A stretch of DNA of 43,461 nt from an uncultured Lachnospiraceae bacterium (GTDB lineage Bacteria > Bacillota > Clostridia > Lachnospirales > Lachnospiraceae), in contig CATJPU010000209.1 of assembly GCA_949742505.1 (NCBI GenBank), forward strand, positions 1 to 43,461, in the 5' to 3' direction. Made by a program: the position numbers and the translations under genes. This document shows positions 7,192-15,673 of this stretch, piece after piece. Every line of letters begins with the position of its first letter. Position 1 is the first letter of the stretch. Under the pieces are notes generated by a model. That model was not told the origin of the DNA. It saw nothing but the letters and a program-made list of their open reading frames with translations, and ran no database searches.

Positions 7192-7358
7192 CCATATCGG
7201 ACATTAGCAGTCCGATAAGTATACCTTATTGAATGTTAGTGGTTCAATAAGTATTCATAATTGAACCATCAATGTTTATTTATCAGATTCTTATCCTATC
7301 CTTAGTATGGAAGATTTTCAAAAAAATATACTTATCGGACTACTAACGTCCGATATGG
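7192..7358. repeat. MITE-like element with 32-bp inverted arms
   Basis: The 32-base arm at 7192-7223 is repeated in inverse at 7327-7358 with two mismatches, around a 103-base core. Each arm is itself palindromic (TCGGAC...GTCCGA), and the core holds another 9-bp hairpin (CTTATTGAA 7225-7233, TTCAATAAG 7243-7251). Part of the arm recurs a third time at 7453-7475. No gene is visible on either strand. This nested design is typical of miniature inverted-repeat elements or folded RNAs; it can also stop transcription from jetC. Confidence 0.7.
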
Positions 7359-7451
7359 TATACCTCGTGTAACGGCCGAATGGCCATAATGGGGTACCCG
7401 GAGGGTATACCTCGTGTAACGGCCGAATGGCCATGATGGGGTGCCCGGAGG
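7358..7451. repeat. Two tandem copies of a 47-bp unit with GGCC palindromes
   Basis: Units at 7358-7404 and 7405-7451 differ at two positions. Each contains CGGCCG followed by ATGGCCAT (or ATGGCCAT-like), flanked by GTATACC and TACCCGGAGG. A third unit starts (GTATAC) and then changes into a partial copy of the MITE arm. Related copies in opposite orientation lie at 39838-39910. There are no spacers, so this is not a CRISPR array. Confidence 0.75.
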
Positions 7452-7488
7452 GTATACTTACCGGACTACCAGTGTTCAATGAAGTATT

Positions 7489-10400
7489 CTAATTTCCGCC
7501 TTCTATCATCTCCAGATAATTCCCTTTATCAATATGCATCATGGAAATCTGATTCTGATGTCTGCGGAATCCATACACGCTGTCCACATTGCGAATCAAA
7601 GACTGCAGACGCTCGTCCGGCACACATACAATCAACTGCAGTTCCAGCTCCCTTGCATAGCGCAGACAGACCTCGCTCCGCTCCTTGTCCATCTTGGAAA
7701 ATGCTTCGTCCAAAAGCACCAGCCGTATCTTAGAGTCCCGGTTGCTCTGCTGCATATACAGCATAGCGAATCCCGCCAGAAGCGCCACGTATTTCGGATT
7801 CTGCCCCTCGCCGCCGGAATCCCTCCCGGCCATCTCGTCTACCGCATTTTTCTTAATATTTCCCTGCTCGTCTTCCACTCTCTCATACATGCTGAAGGTC
7901 AGATAGTTGCGGTAATCCGCGTATTTTTCCATTTCCTGTTTGTGAAGGGAACGTTTCTCCCCCTCTTCGTCCCGGGGCGGCATGAATTTCTCGGTAAGTT
8001 TCTGTATCTGCCGTTCATATTTCTGGTAAAATTCATCTTCACCCAGGCTTAACTGACCGTCAAACCCGTCGTTATAGAGCACCTTGCTGTCTAGTTCCGG
8101 CGCCATCAGCATCTCATAGAACTGACCGTTCTCATTCTCCGCCGGAAGAATATCAATCTGATAGGTGCTGTCCGAAAAACGGATTTTAGACAGCATCCGG
8201 TTAATCTCTCTCTTATGACGGTAAGCCGCCTTAATTTCCCCATGAATGGTCGCAATTACGTTCTCTCTCAGAGAATGATAGACCAGACGATACTGTTTCT
8301 CGAACTCTTCTTTGTATTTCGGCTCAAAGTCCTGTAAGAGCTGAGCCAATACCTTATCATATACATCGTTGTCCCGTTCCACTCCGGTAAATCCATATGC
8401 CGGATATTCTCTGTTAAAATGATTTCTCGCAATCGTTCTTTGGTCTTCCGCCTGTTCTTCCTGCTCTCCAAGCCGCGCAAGCTTCTCATGCTGTTTTCTG
8501 CGGTAGGTATTCTCCGCCTGTGTTTCCAGATTTTCCTTCACTTCTGCAAGAAGCGTCTCATTTACCGCAAATCCTTCCTGCAGACCGGCAAGCTTCTCCT
8601 TATAATCCCCAAGTTCCTTCTCTACCGCCCGGTAATCACCTTCCCGCCCGATACGTTCTTTATTCACCTGATTTAGTTGTCTGTTAATCTCTGCAAGCGC
8701 CTGCTCAAGACTCTCAAGCCGTTCTTTTCGCTGCGCGGTAAAACTGCCGTCTTCCAGACCCCGGAGCTCTTCCTTGAGCTGCTCCCGCTTTTCCAGATAA
8801 ATATTAAGCTCCTTAGAAGCTGAAGAAAGCCGCGCAAGCTGGGCAGGACTCTGATTCAGACGCTCGAATTTCTGCGCCTGATTTAAGGTTTCCTGTAACT
8901 GAACGTCCGCAATCTGCCGTTTCTGCAATTCATAAACCTCATCCTCCAGCTCTTTTAATTTCACCTTGGAGACCCGGGTTCCAATGCAGGCATACCGGTT
9001 ATAATCGTCCTCCCTCAAATGCCGGAAGATATAATTGCTGTAAGAATAACAGTCCGGCGTCACGCCGTCGCGCACCCTGTGCAGCTCGTCCACTGTCTCA
9101 CACTTGTAAATCCTCCCCAGATACTTTCTTAAGCACAAATCCACATAAGGTTCCGCCGCTCTCACCGCATCATATAATGTTCCCTCTTCTGCCTTCGGAT
9201 TATCCCTCTTAATTGCAGCCGTATTAATCAAATCCACTTCTTCAAATTCTCTCCGCTTCATCCTACGGAAAATCTTTGCCGCGTCCACCGCATATTGAGG
9301 CTCCACAATCAGACTGCGCTTGATGCGGCCCAGTCTTCCTTCAATGGCATTTTTCCATTTTTCATCTGTAATATCAAAGAGATCCGCAAATATTTCCACA
9401 TGAACCGTCCGCCCATACTGGCTGCCAAGCTCGCTCTGAAGCTGCGCTCTGGCGATTTTTAAATCCTTTCGGTAAGGCTTCCTGTCATTTTTTAAATCCT
9501 CCGCCATCTCTTTCTTATCATTCAGTTCTTTTGTTGTCTTACGGATACTCTCTTTTAACTCCGCAAGTTCTTCTCCGATAACTTCCAGCACATTTTCAAT
9601 TCCGCGCTTCACTTTCGCAAAATCAGATTCCGACGCCTCTCCTTCCAGTATCCCGTCGATACACTGCAGGGTCGGATTGCTGACATATCCGCTGATATCT
9701 TCATCCTCTGCCCATGCACGCAATCCATTCAGAATCTCCCTCCACTGTCTGGAATTGCCCTCAAGAAGACCAATGGTGGTCTGTATCTCCTCCATTTCCT
9801 TCTTCTTCACACCATAGTCGCTTGCCTGAAGCTCCGCCTTGACCTCAATCAGTTCATCTGTCTTTTCTTTCCTGCCGGCTTCAAGGGTATTGTATTTCTC
9901 ATCCAGTTCGGAAATCTTCCCGCCGATTCCGTTCAAATCCTCTCTCTTCGCTTCCAACCGTATCTTACAGCTCTCAATATCCAGAATCCTTAAGATGCGC
10001 TCTGCGCGCAGCCTGTCCGCCTTCACCTGAATCAGCTTCCGGTTCTCTTCCCGTATCCCGGTAAGAATCTCAATCCGGCGCTCTAAGTCGTCCACCCGCT
10101 CCTTGATTTCACGATACGCCCCTAACTGTCTGCTGATAGCGGAGACTGTATCCTCTTTGCTCTTTGGAAACATGTAATCCCGGATAAACTGCCCCGTACC
10201 GTCCGCCATTCGAAGTGCAATTGCGCTCTTCTCCATGGTCACCAGCCGGCCCGGATCAATATAGCCGAATATCACATCATACAGCGTGTTTAAGTAAGCC
10301 TCTCTTGAGGGATAAATGCGGTTGACCTCCAGTCTTCCTCTGTTCTCTTCCGACCCGCTTCTTAATTCTATCAGCTTCTTTAACTGCGCCGTCGTATAAG

Positions 10401-10848
10401 GCGTCCCATCCTCCGTTACATATCCGTTCTCCGGAATCTTTCCCGAATGACTGAAGAAATGATATTTCCTCAATTCCCGGTCATGCCTTCCCACCTCAAA
10501 GACAGCTCCGATACAGGTTGTAAGGCCGCTTCCGGTATCCTCAATCTCCAATACAATCTGGGAGCAAAAATCCACATGTTCCCGGTTTGCGGTTCCGTCT
10601 TTCTGGGCTCCTCTAAGATAACTCAATACGCTTCTCCTGTTTTTCGCATCGTCCGCAGCCTTATTTAAAAATGCAGCCGACACACTGCCGTAGAGAATCA
10701 CCTGAATCGCATCCATCACTGTTGACTTCCCCGAACCGCTTTTCCCGCTGAACAGATTCACATACTCGTGAAATTCTAAGATTTTGTGGCTGATTCCGCC
10801 CCAGTTATTCATCAGCATCCGACGGAATAATTTCTTCGATTGTTTCAT
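7489..10848 (-). CDS. jetC: JetC-like SMC/SbcC ATPase of a Wadjet-type complex
   Basis: An 1119-residue SMC-family ATPase: Walker A GKSGSGKST at 35-43, two long coiled-coil arms (about 240-480 and 640-840) around a hinge-like middle, a signature region SGGEGQNPKY at about 1011-1020, and Walker B LVLLDEAFSKMD at about 1043-1054. This is the motor subunit (MukB/MksB-like) of Wadjet systems, which extrude DNA loops to detect plasmids. The gene overlaps jetB by 44 bases; the ATG at 10846-10848 is preferred for its GAGGAGG. It is the last gene of the jetABC operon: no JetD nuclease gene follows, only repeats and then spoVAD on the same strand. It may act in defence with a distant JetD or in chromosome organisation. 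Confidence 0.88.
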   Translation of the reverse strand: MKQSKKLFRRMLMNNWGGISHKILEFHEYVNLFSGKSGSGKSTVMDAIQVILYGSVSAAFLNKAADDAKNRRSVLSYLRGAQKDGTANREHVDFCSQIVLEIEDTGSGLTTCIGAVFEVGRHDRELRKYHFFSHSGKIPENGYVTEDGTPYTTAQLKKLIELRSGSEENRGRLEVNRIYPSREAYLNTLYDVIFGYIDPGRLVTMEKSAIALRMADGTGQFIRDYMFPKSKEDTVSAISRQLGAYREIKERVDDLERRIEILTGIREENRKLIQVKADRLRAERILRILDIESCKIRLEAKREDLNGIGGKISELDEKYNTLEAGRKEKTDELIEVKAELQASDYGVKKKEMEEIQTTIGLLEGNSRQWREILNGLRAWAEDEDISGYVSNPTLQCIDGILEGEASESDFAKVKRGIENVLEVIGEELAELKESIRKTTKELNDKKEMAEDLKNDRKPYRKDLKIARAQLQSELGSQYGRTVHVEIFADLFDITDEKWKNAIEGRLGRIKRSLIVEPQYAVDAAKIFRRMKRREFEEVDLINTAAIKRDNPKAEEGTLYDAVRAAEPYVDLCLRKYLGRIYKCETVDELHRVRDGVTPDCYSYSNYIFRHLREDDYNRYACIGTRVSKVKLKELEDEVYELQKRQIADVQLQETLNQAQKFERLNQSPAQLARLSSASKELNIYLEKREQLKEELRGLEDGSFTAQRKERLESLEQALAEINRQLNQVNKERIGREGDYRAVEKELGDYKEKLAGLQEGFAVNETLLAEVKENLETQAENTYRRKQHEKLARLGEQEEQAEDQRTIARNHFNREYPAYGFTGVERDNDVYDKVLAQLLQDFEPKYKEEFEKQYRLVYHSLRENVIATIHGEIKAAYRHKREINRMLSKIRFSDSTYQIDILPAENENGQFYEMLMAPELDSKVLYNDGFDGQLSLGEDEFYQKYERQIQKLTEKFMPPRDEEGEKRSLHKQEMEKYADYRNYLTFSMYERVEDEQGNIKKNAVDEMAGRDSGGEGQNPKYVALLAGFAMLYMQQSNRDSKIRLVLLDEAFSKMDKERSEVCLRYARELELQLIVCVPDERLQSLIRNVDSVYGFRRHQNQISMMHIDKGNYLEMIEGGN

Positions 10849-11452
10849 CCTCTGCTGCCTCCTCTCCGTATTCGTCGATTAATTCATTCATTTCCGCCGC
10901 GCTCACGTAGAGATTAATCGTGCTGTACAGATAGATTGGCGTCGCATCCTCCACATCCCGCACAGAACCCGGAAGTTCAATCATCTGATGCCGGTTCATC
11001 AGGTACAGCGCCTCCCTCCACTCTGCGCCGGTCAGCTTCCGGTCCAGGAGATTCGTATTCTTACCGTATTCCCGAATTTCCTCAAGATTCGTCACCGTCG
11101 CGTGCAGTCCCTCGCCAAGAATCTTATCCCGGTAAATCATTTTAACTAACAGAATAATAATCGTTGAAGTCAGACTGATTTTCTCCGTCTCGACGCCGTC
11201 GCCATTCAGCCGGAAGATATGCTCCTGCGGGTCATGTTCCAGTTCGCATCCGAGCACCGACAGATAATCCTCAATAAACCCTTTGTGCCTGATACAGAGC
11301 TCATAATCCGGATTATCCCGGGGCGCTAAAGTTACCGGGTCATACCTTATCTGTAAAATGCAGGTCTGACGGAATAATCTGTTAATTGTCCTTTTCAAAT
11401 TCTCTGCCTCGCTGACAGACAATTCTTCCATATATGTCATATACGCTGCCAT
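10805..11452 (-). CDS. jetB: JetB-like subunit, DUF4194 family
   Basis: A 215-residue protein of the DUF4194 family, the winged-helix (MukE/MksE-like) accessory subunit that bridges JetA and the JetC ATPase. Seen: an N-terminal region ENLKRTINRLFRQTCILQIR, a central segment with YLSVLGCELEHDPQEHIFRL and a C-terminal acidic tail EEAAEDETIEEIIPSDADE. The RBS AAGGAG overlaps the jetA stop 4 bases upstream, so the two are translationally coupled, and its end overlaps jetC. Identification rests mainly on gene order and size, plus recognisable DUF4194 features. Confidence 0.82.
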   Translation of the reverse strand: MAAYMTYMEELSVSEAENLKRTINRLFRQTCILQIRYDPVTLAPRDNPDYELCIRHKGFIEDYLSVLGCELEHDPQEHIFRLNGDGVETEKISLTSTIIILLVKMIYRDKILGEGLHATVTNLEEIREYGKNTNLLDRKLTGAEWREALYLMNRHQMIELPGSVRDVEDATPIYLYSTINLYVSAAEMNELIDEYGEEAAEDETIEEIIPSDADE

Positions 11453-11456
11453 CTGT

Positions 11457-12938
11457 TTACTCCTTAATCTTTAGTTCTGAAAAACGATATCCTTCCTGAT
11501 TCTCAAACTCCTGTCCAATCGTAATCTCCCCGGCGCTGTCCGCAATTTCCACCGCGTCCTGCCACACAAAGAACAGCTTCTCCAAATCCTCCATGGACTG
11601 AACCGTATCTTCTGTTACAATAAATACGCCGTTCCTCTCATTCTTTCTGCGGAAAACTTCAATCTCCTGTCTGGTATAGAGAGGCTTCAGGATAAATCCA
11701 TCCAAATCCTCCTGTTCTTCTCCCCGCATTACCGCCTGCGGCTGAAATTCTGATTTCTCCGTATCTTTGCGCCGATACAAACTACGGCCAGTCACTGCCC
11801 GGTATCGCTCAGTAAGCTTCATCCCCAGGGACAACTTCTCCAGAATCTCCTCCCGCTTACCGCTCTGATTCAAAACCTTCGCCAGAACCGCCGTCCGGTC
11901 TTCCTCCATGGTGCCTTCCATCAGAATATAGCGGATTCTTGCCGCCGCCCGGCTGGCAAATACGGTCTTCTGCTCTATCAGCCTGTTATATCTGCGCTCT
12001 ATCGCGTTAAATTCCCTCTCAATCCGGCAGAGCAGGTTCGTCGCCTCTTCGCACAGCCCCACCGCTCTCTCTATACGGCGGCTCTTTATCCGATAACTGA
12101 ATTCCCATCTCTGCGCCGCCTGGGACCGCACTTCCGTCTCTGTTTCTTGTCTGCCTGCTCTCCGTAACTGTTCCGCGGCTTCTTCTTCCAGTTTACGCTT
12201 CTTTTCCAGAAACTCCCGCCTTCTGCTCTCATTCTCTTCAAGGTTCTGATCAATCAGCTCCTTTACAGCCTCCTTATACCGGTAAAAACTGTCTGTGGTA
12301 GTAAGAATCGCATATTTTCTGCTGTCACTGTTATTGATTTCCTTCACCAGCACCTCCTGGATTCCCAGAAAACTCCTCTGCCTGGACAACTCGTCAAAAT
12401 ACCCCCGCATGCCCTCCTGCATATTGGCAAGCATCTGCAGCAGGGAACGCGAGGTCTGAAATGCGCTCTTTAAAATCTCGTTATTCTTCTCTTTATCTGC
12501 ACTGTAAGTATACAGATAGCTGTAAAGTGCCAGCACGCTCTCCCGCTCTCTGGTATTCTCCTCACTATGCAGGCGGACAAATAATTCCACAAACATCTGG
12601 CTGTACTCCGGAAATGATACCACATAGCTGTCCAAAGTCTCGTCGTAATCCCGTCTGAGCCATCCCCATTCCTCCAAATGTTTCAGACAGATCGACGCCA
12701 TATTCGCCCGGGTTAGAAGTTCGCCCTCCTCGTCAAACTGTTCTTCGCTCCAATCCAGAGTCTGAGCCGCAATCCGTTCGTTCATAATACTGCGGCATTC
12801 CATCTCCGTCAGTCCAAGCAATGAATAGGAACGTGCGGACTCCTCATAAATACCAGTCAGAAACTGCTGGTAATAATCCATATATTTACTTGCAAACAAT
12901 CTGTAAAACTCTCTCGGTATCCTGCCGGCTAAATTCAT
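11457..12938 (-). CDS. jetA: JetA-like kleisin subunit, DUF5716 family
   Basis: A 493-residue, mostly helical protein with a winged-helix-like N-terminus (FYRLFASKYMDYYQQFL), a long coiled coil around 230-290 rich in Glu/Arg, and a C-terminal winged-helix region (EIEVFRRKNERNGVF, ITIGQEFENQEGYRFSEL). It matches the JetA (DUF5716) family, the kleisin (MksF-like) that ties the SMC heads together. It is the first gene of jetA-jetB-jetC; RBS GGGGAAGGAA is directly before the ATG. The upstream neighbour on the same strand is a SipW-like peptidase 28 bases away, so the operon may begin further upstream. Confidence 0.84.
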   Translation of the reverse strand: MNLAGRIPREFYRLFASKYMDYYQQFLTGIYEESARSYSLLGLTEMECRSIMNERIAAQTLDWSEEQFDEEGELLTRANMASICLKHLEEWGWLRRDYDETLDSYVVSFPEYSQMFVELFVRLHSEENTRERESVLALYSYLYTYSADKEKNNEILKSAFQTSRSLLQMLANMQEGMRGYFDELSRQRSFLGIQEVLVKEINNSDSRKYAILTTTDSFYRYKEAVKELIDQNLEENESRRREFLEKKRKLEEEAAEQLRRAGRQETETEVRSQAAQRWEFSYRIKSRRIERAVGLCEEATNLLCRIEREFNAIERRYNRLIEQKTVFASRAAARIRYILMEGTMEEDRTAVLAKVLNQSGKREEILEKLSLGMKLTERYRAVTGRSLYRRKDTEKSEFQPQAVMRGEEQEDLDGFILKPLYTRQEIEVFRRKNERNGVFIVTEDTVQSMEDLEKLFFVWQDAVEIADSAGEITIGQEFENQEGYRFSELKIKE

Positions 12939-12965
12939 ATTCCTTCCCCACAGATCATAATATAT

Positions 12966-13580
12966 TTATTTTACAAAAGGCTTTCCTACATATGGTATGT
13001 AAAAAAGCGCCTTCCCTTCAATCATGCCATATGTAATCTCTTCTTCGTCCATAGACACATTCGCCCGCCCCTTTGTACGGAACGTATAGCAGCCGCTTTT
13101 TTTATAATTCTCAATTACACTTACAATCTCATGGGTAATCAGCAGGCCGTCCCGGTTCCTGTAAGTAATAACGTCTCCCGTTTCAAGCTTTTCAATGGGG
13201 GCCTTATAAGAAATAATCAAACTCCCCTTCGGGATGGCGTCTCCCATACTCTCCGACATCATACAAAACAAATGGATATGAAAAAAACTTAAGTTCGTAA
13301 TAATCAGCGCCGCCGCCAGCAAAACAATCACAAATCCAGCGGAAAAAAACTTCGGTTTTTTACGTTTTGAAGCAGGCTCTTCTATAAGAACCTGCTCCTG
13401 CACATTGTCATCTTCCTTTTGATTTACTTCTTTCTGCATCCGCTGCTGCATAAATCCCTGTTCTGCTTCTTTCTGACAGTCCTTTTCCTGGCGCCTCGCT
13501 TCTTTCCAATCATCCCCATGAAACAATTCTTCCGGACTTGGAAACTGCTCTGCAAAACCGCCCCATTCTTTTCTATCCAT
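12966..13580 (-). CDS. SipW-type (ER-type) signal peptidase I-like protein
   Basis: A 204-residue membrane-anchored S26-family protease. About 75 charged cytoplasmic residues precede a single membrane helix (FVIVLLAAALIITNLSFF, 83-100). Then comes SESMGDAIPKGSL with the likely nucleophile Ser111, and LLITHEIV with His150. Ser/His rather than Ser/Lys marks the ER/SipW group of signal peptidases, which in Firmicutes process selected biofilm or pilus substrates. The long N-terminal extension is unusual, and the C-terminal membrane helix of Bacillus SipW is missing. No TasA-like substrate is adjacent. It lies between a coiled-coil gene (52 bases upstream) and jetA (28 bases downstream). Confidence 0.72.
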   Translation of the reverse strand: MDRKEWGGFAEQFPSPEELFHGDDWKEARRQEKDCQKEAEQGFMQQRMQKEVNQKEDDNVQEQVLIEEPASKRKKPKFFSAGFVIVLLAAALIITNLSFFHIHLFCMMSESMGDAIPKGSLIISYKAPIEKLETGDVITYRNRDGLLITHEIVSVIENYKKSGCYTFRTKGRANVSMDEEEITYGMIEGKALFYIPYVGKPFVK

Positions 13581-13631
13581 AAATAATAACCTCTCTCTAT
13601 GCCGCGCTGTGCCTAAAAATCACATGAAACT

Positions 13632-14243
13632 TTACTGCTTCCGTTTCATTCTTCTTTTCACGCTCTCCCGAATATACTGCTCAAGCTTTGAGCCCGAAAT
13701 TCTGCTCTTATTCTTAAAAAATTCCTCATACAGCCATTGCTGTTTCTCCAGCTTATCCTCCAGACCCGCAATTTCAGCATGGTTGTCCTGAATGAGCTGC
13801 TCCTTTTCCTCAAGCCCCGCTTCCAATTCCTGTATCCGCTCATTCTGCTTCTCGAAGTCTTCCCCCAGTTTCTCCATGTCTTCCTGAAGACACATGACGG
13901 CTTCTCTTTCTTTGAGAAGCAGATTCTCCTGCTTTCTGATTACCTCTCCCCGGGAGCGGATGGTTTCCTTTTGAACGTCTATGACGCTCTCATTCGTCTT
14001 AATTTCATTCTTCTGCTGTTCAAGGAGCTTCTCCTGCTCTTTACTGTGTTCCCAGAGCTTCTTATAGTAATTCTCGGCTTCTTCCAGCTTCTGTACCTGT
14101 TTCTGACTCTGCTCATTTGCCAGTCTCAATTCCTCCTGAAGATTCTGAATCATCTCCTGGAGCCCTTCAATATAAGCATCCGCACTTTTCTTATTATATC
14201 CGCCAAATAAACTGCCGTTAATCTTTACGTCCATCTCGCCCAT
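13632..14243 (-). CDS. DivIVA-like coiled-coil protein
   Basis: A 203-residue protein beginning MGEMDVKINGSLFGGYNKKS and ADAYIEGLQEM, which recalls the N-terminal FxGY...VDxYI motif of DivIVA/GpsB-like proteins. From about residue 28 to 175 it is an unbroken Glu/Lys/Gln coiled coil (heptad spacing, ELEAGLEEKEQLIQDNHAEI). The end is very basic (ESVKRRMKRKQ) and may bind membrane or nucleic acid. It is the first gene of a same-strand run with the signal peptidase and jetABC. The DivIVA assignment rests on the short N-terminal motif, so the exact role (polar scaffold or other) is open. Confidence 0.6.
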   Translation of the reverse strand: MGEMDVKINGSLFGGYNKKSADAYIEGLQEMIQNLQEELRLANEQSQKQVQKLEEAENYYKKLWEHSKEQEKLLEQQKNEIKTNESVIDVQKETIRSRGEVIRKQENLLLKEREAVMCLQEDMEKLGEDFEKQNERIQELEAGLEEKEQLIQDNHAEIAGLEDKLEKQQWLYEEFFKNKSRISGSKLEQYIRESVKRRMKRKQ

Positions 14244-14310
14244 TAATGAATCATCCTTTCATACGACTTGTCATTAATGTTACTATTATATCAATCATTT
14301 GTCAAATATT

Positions 14311-14341
14311 GTTGCTGTTCACTCCGTTCACAGCAACATGC
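14311..14341. repeat. Second copy of the AGCAACATGC hairpin repeat
   Basis: GTTGCTGT (14311-14318) and ACAGCAAC (14330-14337) are perfect inverted copies, followed by ATGCAAAAATT. Shorter matches are at 7171-7180 and 25334-25343. It lies upstream of the coiled-coil gene, which starts at 14243. Confidence 0.5.
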
Positions 14342-14377
14342 AAAAATTCATTGAAAATTGCCTTCGGCAATGGGATA

Positions 14378-14410
14378 CAAGACCAGACGGGTCCGCTTCG
14401 TCTGGTCTTG
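14378..14410 (-). terminator. Hairpin after dapL
   Basis: A perfect 12-bp inverted repeat, CAAGACCAGACG and CGTCTGGTCTTG, with a 9-base loop, 28 bases past the dapL stop. A second small hairpin (TTGC...GCAA, around 14358-14370) and T-rich DNA follow on the minus strand. It most likely ends the glnA-dap transcript. Confidence 0.65.
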
Positions 14411-14437
14411 TCAGCAAAATTAATGAATCATGTATAT

Positions 14438-15652
14438 TTACAATTCCTTAATTCTATCTATGGCCGCCGCCGTATTTTCATAAGAACCAAAAGCAGTCAG
14501 CCTGAAATACCCTTCTCCGCTCGGCCCAAAGCCTGAGCCCGGCGTTCCTACCACGTTAGCCTGCTCAAGAAGATAATCAAAAAATTCCCAGGAAGTCATT
14601 CCCTTCGGCGTCTCCAGCCAGATATAAGGCGCGTTAATCCCTCCGGATACGCTGTAACCTGCCTCTTTCAGCCCTTCATAAATCACCCTGGCATTCTTCA
14701 TGTAATATGCCACCTGCTTTTTAAGCTGCGCCTTGCCTGCCTCAGAATAAACTGCCTCGCCTGCCTTCTGAACAATATAAGGCGCTCCGTTATACTTAGT
14801 CCCGTGACGTCTCGCCCATAGAGAGTGCAGCATAACGTCTCCCCGCTTCACATCTTTTGGAATTACCGTCGCGCCGAGACGCACCCCGGTAAAACCTGCA
14901 TTCTTAGAGAAACTGCGAAGTTCAATCGCGCAGGTCCTTGCTCCCTCGCACTCATAAATCGTATGCGGCACATCCGCTTCAGAAATATACGCCTCATAAG
15001 CTGCGTCATAAATTATGACCGCTCCCACCTTATTGGCATAATCCACCCACTCCTGAAGCTGACTTTTCGTAATGGCCGAACCAGTTGGGTTATTCGGAAA
15101 ACACAGATAAATGATATCCGGCGTCTCTTTTGGCAGCTCCGGAGCGAAGTTCGTGTCCTTCGTGCAGGGCATATAGATTACATCGCTCCAGGTCTCAGTT
15201 TCTTTGTCATAAATGCCGGTACGCCCCGCCATTACATTGGTATCCACATAAACGGGATAAACCGGGTCGCATACTGCAATTTTATTATCCTTCGCAAAGA
15301 TCTCCTGAATATTGCCGGAATCTCCCTTCGCTCCGTCGGAAATAAATATCTCGTCCGCGCTGATATCGCACCCCTTAGCCTGATAATCATGCTTTGCCAT
15401 CGCGTTTCTCAAAAATTCATATCCCAAATCCGGCGCATAACCATGAAAGGTCTCTGCATGCGCCATCTCATCCACAGCGCTGTGCAGTGCGTCAATAATC
15501 GCCGGCGCAAGGGGCTGTGTGACGTCTCCGATTCCCAGACGAATTACACTTTTGTCCGGGTTCGCCGCCGTAAATGCCGCTACCTTTTTCCCGATTGTTG
15601 AAAACAGATAACTCCCTGGTAATTTCAGATAATCTTCATTAACTTTAAACAT
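14438..15652 (-). CDS. dapL: LL-diaminopimelate aminotransferase
   Basis: A PLP-dependent class I/II aminotransferase that turns tetrahydrodipicolinate directly into LL-diaminopimelate for lysine and peptidoglycan. The 404-residue length is typical. Visible markers: substrate region GIGDVTQPLAPAIIDALH, EIFISDGAKGDSGNIQEIF, DPVYPVYVDTNV, CFPNNPTGSA, and SFSKNAGFTGVRLG with the PLP lysine at K250. It begins 21 bases after dapF, with RBS AGGAG. With dapF it gives the last two steps to meso-diaminopimelate, the short pathway common in Clostridia. Confidence 0.97.
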   Translation of the reverse strand: MFKVNEDYLKLPGSYLFSTIGKKVAAFTAANPDKSVIRLGIGDVTQPLAPAIIDALHSAVDEMAHAETFHGYAPDLGYEFLRNAMAKHDYQAKGCDISADEIFISDGAKGDSGNIQEIFAKDNKIAVCDPVYPVYVDTNVMAGRTGIYDKETETWSDVIYMPCTKDTNFAPELPKETPDIIYLCFPNNPTGSAITKSQLQEWVDYANKVGAVIIYDAAYEAYISEADVPHTIYECEGARTCAIELRSFSKNAGFTGVRLGATVIPKDVKRGDVMLHSLWARRHGTKYNGAPYIVQKAGEAVYSEAGKAQLKKQVAYYMKNARVIYEGLKEAGYSVSGGINAPYIWLETPKGMTSWEFFDYLLEQANVVGTPGSGFGPSGEGYFRLTAFGSYENTAAAIDRIKEL

Positions 15653-15673
15653 CCTGTGTATTCTCCTATTCTA

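Noticed and set aside
7358-7451. Tandem repeats that might be a CRISPR array
   Set aside because: The two units are directly adjacent, with no unique spacers, and no cas genes are in the window.
10810-10820. Alternative jetC starts at residues 11 and 13
   Set aside because: The first ATG has a much better ribosome site (GAGGAGG); the later ones lack one.
13737-14210. 157-codon Leu/Phe-rich plus-strand frame that looks like a membrane protein
   Set aside because: It is the reverse complement of a Glu/Lys-rich coiled coil, which always yields Leu/Phe-rich antisense frames.
14825-15601. 258-codon plus-strand frame
   Set aside because: It is antisense to dapL, whose protein is clearly conserved; the frame has no recognisable domains or ribosome site.
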